Assembly: GCA_017461285.1 (NCBI GenBank)
Contig: JAFTYS010000136.1
Span: 1-10,765, forward strand
DNA: 10,765 bases
Direction of reading: 5' to 3'
Origin: Bacteroidales bacterium
GTDB lineage: Bacteria; Bacteroidota; Bacteroidia; Bacteroidales; UBA932
Shown: positions 8,620 through 10,765 of the stretch, one piece after another
How the letters are laid out: every line of letters begins with the position of its first letter
Position numbering within the stretch: position 1 is the first letter of the stretch
Program-made: the position numbers and the translations under genes
The notes under the pieces: generated by a model
Seen by the model: the letters and a program-made list of their open reading frames with translations, nothing else
The model's database searches: none
What the model was told of the DNA's origin: nothing

Positions 8620-8620
8620 T

Positions 8621-9283
8621 ATGTCCATAATTTCACAAGCACTCGCACCATGCAGCAAATGCGGTCAGCAGCAGACCGTTACAGTATACAGAAGCATAAA
8701 CATAGCAGAGAATCCGGAGCTGAAGGACAAGGTCCGCGACGGATCCCTATTCCTTTGGGAATGTCCCCACTGCGGACAGGTGAACCTGGCGCGCTACGAG
8801 ACCCTCTACCACGATCCTGCAGCAAAGCTGATGGTCTGGCTGATTCCGGAAGGCGAGATATCAGAGACCCAGATGCAGGCTATAACCATGCACACAAAGG
8901 CCATGGGAGGCTACACCTTGCGCAGAGTTAACGACATGGGTTCACTCATGGAGAAGGTCCTTGTCAGCGATGCGGGGCTGGACGACGTGGTGCTGGAGAT
9001 GTGCAAATACGTCACCAAGCTGGAGATGATCCAGAAGAGCGTGCCGGCAGAACAGAAAGATGAGTTCATGGCTGCGGAATTCCATTTCTACCGCAGCGAA
9101 GGAGAAGGCGAAGGACGCATACTGACCTTCATGTATGCCCTCGACGGCCAGATGCTGGGAGTCAACATAGGCTGGAACGTCTACCAGGACTGCGCCGGCA
9201 TCCTGGAGCGCAATCCGCAGGTGCGGCCCGACGACGGCTTCGCCAAAGTCGACGCCGCCTGGCTCGGCTCCAAACTCGCCTAG
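8621..9283 (+). CDS. CpXC domain zinc-ribbon protein
   Basis: A 220-residue protein without signal peptide, so probably cytoplasmic. Two cysteine pairs near the N-terminus, CSKC (Cys11, Cys14) and CPHC (Cys48, Cys51), fit the zinc ribbon of the CpXC family, followed by the family's mixed alpha/beta region (about 60-150). The C-terminal third carries a further beta-rich stretch ending in a short acidic-then-basic tail. The molecular function of CpXC proteins is not established. The ATG lies one base after the stop of the 1020-residue gene, so translation is likely coupled and the two probably share one mRNA. Its last 21 codons and stop are copied at 10311-10378, marking this 3' end as a recombination or insertion point. 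Confidence 0.85.
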   Translation: MSIISQALAPCSKCGQQQTVTVYRSINIAENPELKDKVRDGSLFLWECPHCGQVNLARYETLYHDPAAKLMVWLIPEGEISETQMQAITMHTKAMGGYTLRRVNDMGSLMEKVLVSDAGLDDVVLEMCKYVTKLEMIQKSVPAEQKDEFMAAEFHFYRSEGEGEGRILTFMYALDGQMLGVNIGWNVYQDCAGILERNPQVRPDDGFAKVDAAWLGSKLA

Positions 9284-9292
9284 CTGAATCAT
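9216..9292 (+). repeat. 77-bp direct repeat, left copy, at the 3' end of the CpXC gene
   Basis: These bases cover codons 200-220 of the CpXC gene, its TAG stop and 9 further bases. They recur at 10311-10387 in the same orientation, 1095 bp away, with only two differences (9229 C to A, 9274 A to G). Similarity stops sharply at both ends. The arrangement resembles direct repeats made when DNA enters at the 3' end of a gene, or a tandem duplication. Confidence 0.9.
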
Positions 9293-9293
9293 T

Positions 9294-9313
9294 CCATCTT
9301 GCCCGCTCAACCT
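9294..9313. repeat. Solitary end of the four-motif palindromic element
   Basis: These 20 bases include CCGCTCAAC (9303-9311) and match the outer right end of the element at 10515-10534 in 19 of 20 positions. It follows the left 77-bp repeat by one base, whereas in the right copy 127 bases intervene. It may be the remnant of an element whose body was lost. Confidence 0.65.
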
Positions 9314-9360
9314 CCGGACGAATAATCAAATTATATGTACAGGGTATCTTTTGCATTTAA

Positions 9361-9400
9361 ACACCTGTGACAGTTTTGGAAAATTTAATGACACAGGTGT
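9361..9400. repeat. 40-bp hairpin, first of a pair
   Basis: ACACCTGTG (9361-9369) pairs perfectly with CACAGGTGT (9392-9400); after one A-A mismatch two more pairs follow (CA with TG). The arms are shared with a second 40-bp unit at 9434-9473. It lies 77 bases past the CpXC stop and could act in transcription termination between convergent genes, though no T-tract follows. Confidence 0.7.
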
Positions 9401-9433
9401 TGCTAAAAAGTGGGGGTTACCGTCATTTCAGCC

Positions 9434-9473
9434 ACACCTGTGACAGTTTCTGACGGTTTTCTGACACAGGTGT
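9434..9473. repeat. 40-bp hairpin, second of a pair
   Basis: Same length and same arms as the unit at 9361-9400, including the identical first 16 bases and last 12; only the central 12 bases differ. The units start 73 bases apart. Conservation of the arms but not the middle suggests that the stem, or a protein binding the dyad, matters rather than the loop. Confidence 0.7.
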
Positions 9474-9548
9474 TCTTAAGTCAACTACTATTACTCCATT
9501 CTTTACCTCTATAGAAAGCTAAAAACCAGCCATAGCAATCAACATCAA

Positions 9549-9597
9549 AGGCATAGTATAGCAACATGGAGGAAATTAATGCCCCTATACTATGCCT
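9549..9597 (-). terminator. Perfect 13-bp stem downstream of the barrel gene, possible terminator
   Basis: AGGCATAGTATAG (9549-9561) and CTATACTATGCCT (9585-9597) are exact inverse complements around a 23-base loop. On the minus strand the stem starts 22 bases after the barrel gene's stop codon and is followed by TTGATGTTGATT, which is only moderately T-rich. The stem is A+T-rich and the loop is long, so it is a weak intrinsic terminator at best; an mRNA-end structure or operator is also possible. Confidence 0.4.
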
Positions 9598-9619
9598 GGT
9601 AAATAAAGAATTTCGCATT

Positions 9620-10207
9620 CTAAAGCCTAATGCCGAACATTACGCCGCCGACAGAATAGTTCCAGAAATGCTGCTTTTCCATAAACAAAGTCTTGAAGTC
9701 GTAGAACATCATCAACTGAAACCTTGAATTGTCGATAAGATAAAGTCTTACAGGTAAATCTATGCCGACATAGCCTATGTCATTTTTGACGGCACAATAA
9801 ATTGTTCCTTCCATTCCGTCAGAATCATAGGTATAGCTGACTACTCCTGCAGTATTACGGTAAAGACCAGTAACTCCCATACCTACTTCCAAATATCGGA
9901 ACATACTTCCTAAAGGACGGAGATATCCCCTCAAAGCACCATCGAAATCTTGATTTACACCAAACTTTCCACTTTTGTACGAACTCGAGTGAACGCTCAA
10001 ACCTGCGGAAAACCAGGGGTTGAATTGATAGGTACATTCAGCTGCTACAGCCGGACCTAGACTATGTCTGGCCGATGCGACATATGCTTCTTCCTGCAGA
10101 ATAACATTGACTCCACCGCCAATCTTCACAGATAATCCCTTTTCTTGAGCAGAAAGACCTGATACGGCAAAACAAGACATCAGGAGAATGATGATACTAC
10201 GCTTCAT
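9620..10207 (-). CDS. Small outer-membrane beta-barrel-like protein
   Basis: With the ATG at 10207 the protein has 195 residues; an ATG at 10219 would add four. It has a clear signal peptide (MKRSIIILLMSCF..., cleavage after Ser-Ala-Gln21). The mature part is made of alternating polar and hydrophobic stretches rich in Gly and aromatic residues, such as GLSVKIGGGVNVI and YLEVGMGVTGLY, and ends in a strand-like GGVMFGIRL. These are features of eight- to ten-strand outer-membrane barrels common in Bacteroidales. No enzyme motif is seen, and the final residue is Leu, not the typical Phe. The gene is visibly richer in A and T than the operons to the left, has its own promoter, and lies between the two 77-bp repeats, so it may be a later arrival. 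Function unknown; a pore, adhesin or envelope-stress role would be guesswork. Confidence 0.78.
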   Translation of the reverse strand: MKRSIIILLMSCFAVSGLSAQEKGLSVKIGGGVNVILQEEAYVASARHSLGPAVAAECTYQFNPWFSAGLSVHSSSYKSGKFGVNQDFDGALRGYLRPLGSMFRYLEVGMGVTGLYRNTAGVVSYTYDSDGMEGTIYCAVKNDIGYVGIDLPVRLYLIDNSRFQLMMFYDFKTLFMEKQHFWNYSVGGVMFGIRL

Positions 10208-10255
10208 TTTTCTTAACATTTCGTATTAATATAAATTGAATACATTTCTGTGCTG

Positions 10256-10287
10256 CGAATATATGCATTTGGATAATCTTCTCCAAA
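10256..10287 (-). promoter_or_regulatory. Promoter of the small barrel gene (TTTG-N20-TATATTCG)
   Basis: On the minus strand TTTG (10284-10287) is followed after exactly 20 bases by TATATTCG (10256-10263), which matches the Bacteroidota -7 consensus TAnnTTTG in all but one base. Transcription would start near 10249, giving a leader of about 40 bases before the ATG at 10207. It lies wholly inside the segment bounded by the 77-bp repeats, so the barrel gene carries its own promoter. Confidence 0.6.
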
Positions 10288-10310
10288 TACACCATTCTCA
10301 TTCTTATCAT

Positions 10311-10378
10311 CGCAGGTGCGGCCAGACGACGGCTTCGCCAAAGTCGACGCCGCCTGGCTCGGCTCCAAGCTCGCCTAG
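10311..10378 (+). pseudogene. Copied 3' end of a CpXC gene (fragment)
   Basis: In the plus frame this fragment encodes the last 21 residues of the CpXC protein, from Gln-Val-Arg-Pro to Leu-Ala, and the TAG stop, identical in protein sequence to the intact gene at 8621-9283. Both base differences fall in third codon positions (Pro CCC to CCA, Lys AAA to AAG) and are silent. The upstream part of the gene is absent and no start codon precedes it, so it is not expected to make a protein. The flanking similarity continues 9 bases past the stop (to 10387). Confidence 0.88.
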
Positions 10379-10396
10379 CTGAATCATCCTTTATAA

Positions 10397-10534
10397 CCAA
10401 GACGTTGAGCGGCTGAAACCTTAATACAGGGGTGTAGAACGAGGAGCCTGTCGCTCAACGTCGGGATTTCCATCCCGTTGAGCGGATTCCACCCCCATAG
10501 AGGCCCTTCCACGGCCATCATGCCCGCTCAACCT
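10397..10534. repeat. Symmetric four-motif palindromic element, right copy
   Basis: Motifs alternate as in the left copy: GTTGAGCGG (10404-10412), CGCTCAAC (10452-10459), GTTGAGCGG (10477-10485), CCGCTCAAC (10524-10532). The central pair forms a hairpin: CGCTCAAC with GTTGAGCG, then GGGAT/ATCCC (10463-10467 with 10472-10476) around a TTCC loop, with a three-base bulge. Outer motif spacings are 48 and 47 bases, against 35 and 34 in the left copy; the central spacing is 25 against 26. GGCTGAAAC follows a motif in both copies. Confidence 0.7.
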
Positions 10535-10765
10535 CTTGACAGGTAAACCGTAATCTCCTTGTTTTCACCGGCAATGATGTTGACTGCCTGCGTAGTAATG
10601 CTGCTGCCACCTACTCTAACTATGTAATTACCTGGTGCCAATTGAATGTCTTCCGTCAGACGCATCCGGTTGTATTCTTCTGTAAATACAGGTAATTGCC
10701 AATTGATTTCGTTTGAGTAAGGATAGACATCGATAGTAAACGTCATCTGTTCATCACAATAGACA
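10528..10765 (-). CDS. C-terminal part of an unidentified protein, 5' end beyond the window
   Basis: The frame is open to the right edge of the window, so this is the C-terminal end (about 79 codons) of a longer gene; an internal ATG at 10746 is not a convincing start. The visible protein is strand-rich: a first part with DVYPYSNEINWQLPVF, then a segment APGNYIVRVGG and AGENKEITVYL that resembles the small beta-sandwich (PEGA-like or Ig-like) modules found at the ends of exported Bacteroidales proteins. That resemblance is weak and no family is assigned. The last residues, Arg-Gly and the TGA stop, are encoded within the outer end of the palindromic element, so the natural C-terminus may have been altered by that repeat. 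It is AT-richer than the genes at the left. Confidence 0.6.
   Translation of the reverse strand, partial: VYCDEQMTFTIDVYPYSNEINWQLPVFTEEYNRMRLTEDIQLAPGNYIVRVGGSSITTQAVNIIAGENKEITVYLSRG

Larger units (their letters stand above)
9284..9619. other. Convergent intergenic region with stem-loops and no gene
   Basis: This 336-base gap lies between the rightward CpXC gene and the leftward barrel gene. It holds one palindromic-repeat end (9294-9313), two 40-bp hairpins (9361-9400, 9434-9473) and a 13-bp stem (9549-9597). No reading frame in it resembles a protein. The sequence is clearly richer in A and T than the genes to its left. Confidence 0.7.
10220..10527. other. Gene-free stretch: promoter, copied CpXC tail and repeat element
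   Basis: These 308 bases lie between the barrel gene and the partial gene at the right edge. In order they hold the barrel gene's AT-rich leader and promoter (10249-10287), the copied CpXC gene end (10311-10387) and most of the four-motif palindromic element (10397-10534). No intact gene is present. Confidence 0.7.

Noticed and set aside
9579..9602. Seven-codon frame preceded by GGAGG inside the loop of the 13-bp stem
   Set aside because: It looks like a perfect ribosome site with ATG, but Bacteroidota genes rarely rely on such sites, the peptide is tiny and its codons form the stem arm; chance is likelier.
10197..10400. Minus-strand frame across the copied CpXC tail and barrel promoter
   Set aside because: It is antisense to the CpXC fragment; a similar Arg-rich translation appears opposite the intact CpXC gene simply because the DNA is duplicated.

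Overview
This window most likely comes from a Bacteroidales genome of moderate GC content; an uncultured gut-type lineage is a reasonable guess but not proven. The grounds are the protein families (a lipoprotein glycoside hydrolase of family GH3, a DUF5106/thioredoxin-like lipoprotein, outer-membrane barrels with signal peptides ending in Ala-Gln), start codons without convincing Shine-Dalgarno sites, and promoter-like boxes of the Bacteroidota type (TAnnTTTG, one with TTTG 20 bases upstream).

Layout. Positions 1-575 hold no convincing complete gene: a possible leftward gene start at the very edge, a symmetric four-motif palindromic repeat (302-415) and a GC-rich nested hairpin (459-559) just past the GH3 stop codon. 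Positions 576-5476 are a tightly packed leftward operon: Na+/phosphate symporter with a PhoU-like tail, then a thioredoxin-like DUF5106 lipoprotein, then a GH3 beta-glycosidase lipoprotein. A short divergent promoter region (5477-5556) separates it from a rightward pair: a 1020-residue protein that combines a HEXXH zinc-metallopeptidase-like domain, a probable beta-propeller and a C-terminal outer-membrane barrel, followed after one base by a CpXC zinc-ribbon protein.

The right end (9216-10765) is the most unusual part. The last 67 coding bases and stop codon of the CpXC gene, with 9 bases beyond, are repeated almost exactly (75 of 77 bases) 1095 bp downstream. Between the copies lie twin 40-bp hairpins, a small AT-richer outer-membrane barrel gene with its own promoter, and a 13-bp perfect stem. 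Immediately beyond the second copy is another copy of the four-motif palindromic element, whose outer end supplies the stop codon of a partial leftward gene that runs off the window. Together these suggest a small inserted or duplicated cassette at the 3' end of the CpXC gene, associated with the palindromic repeat family.

How the genes work together: the leftward operon plausibly links sugar release, phosphate uptake and envelope redox or thiol chemistry, but the link is only by co-transcription. The rightward pair may be a metallopeptidase-barrel and a cytoplasmic partner, again judged only from coupling. No tRNA, rRNA, CRISPR array, transposase or integrase gene was found.
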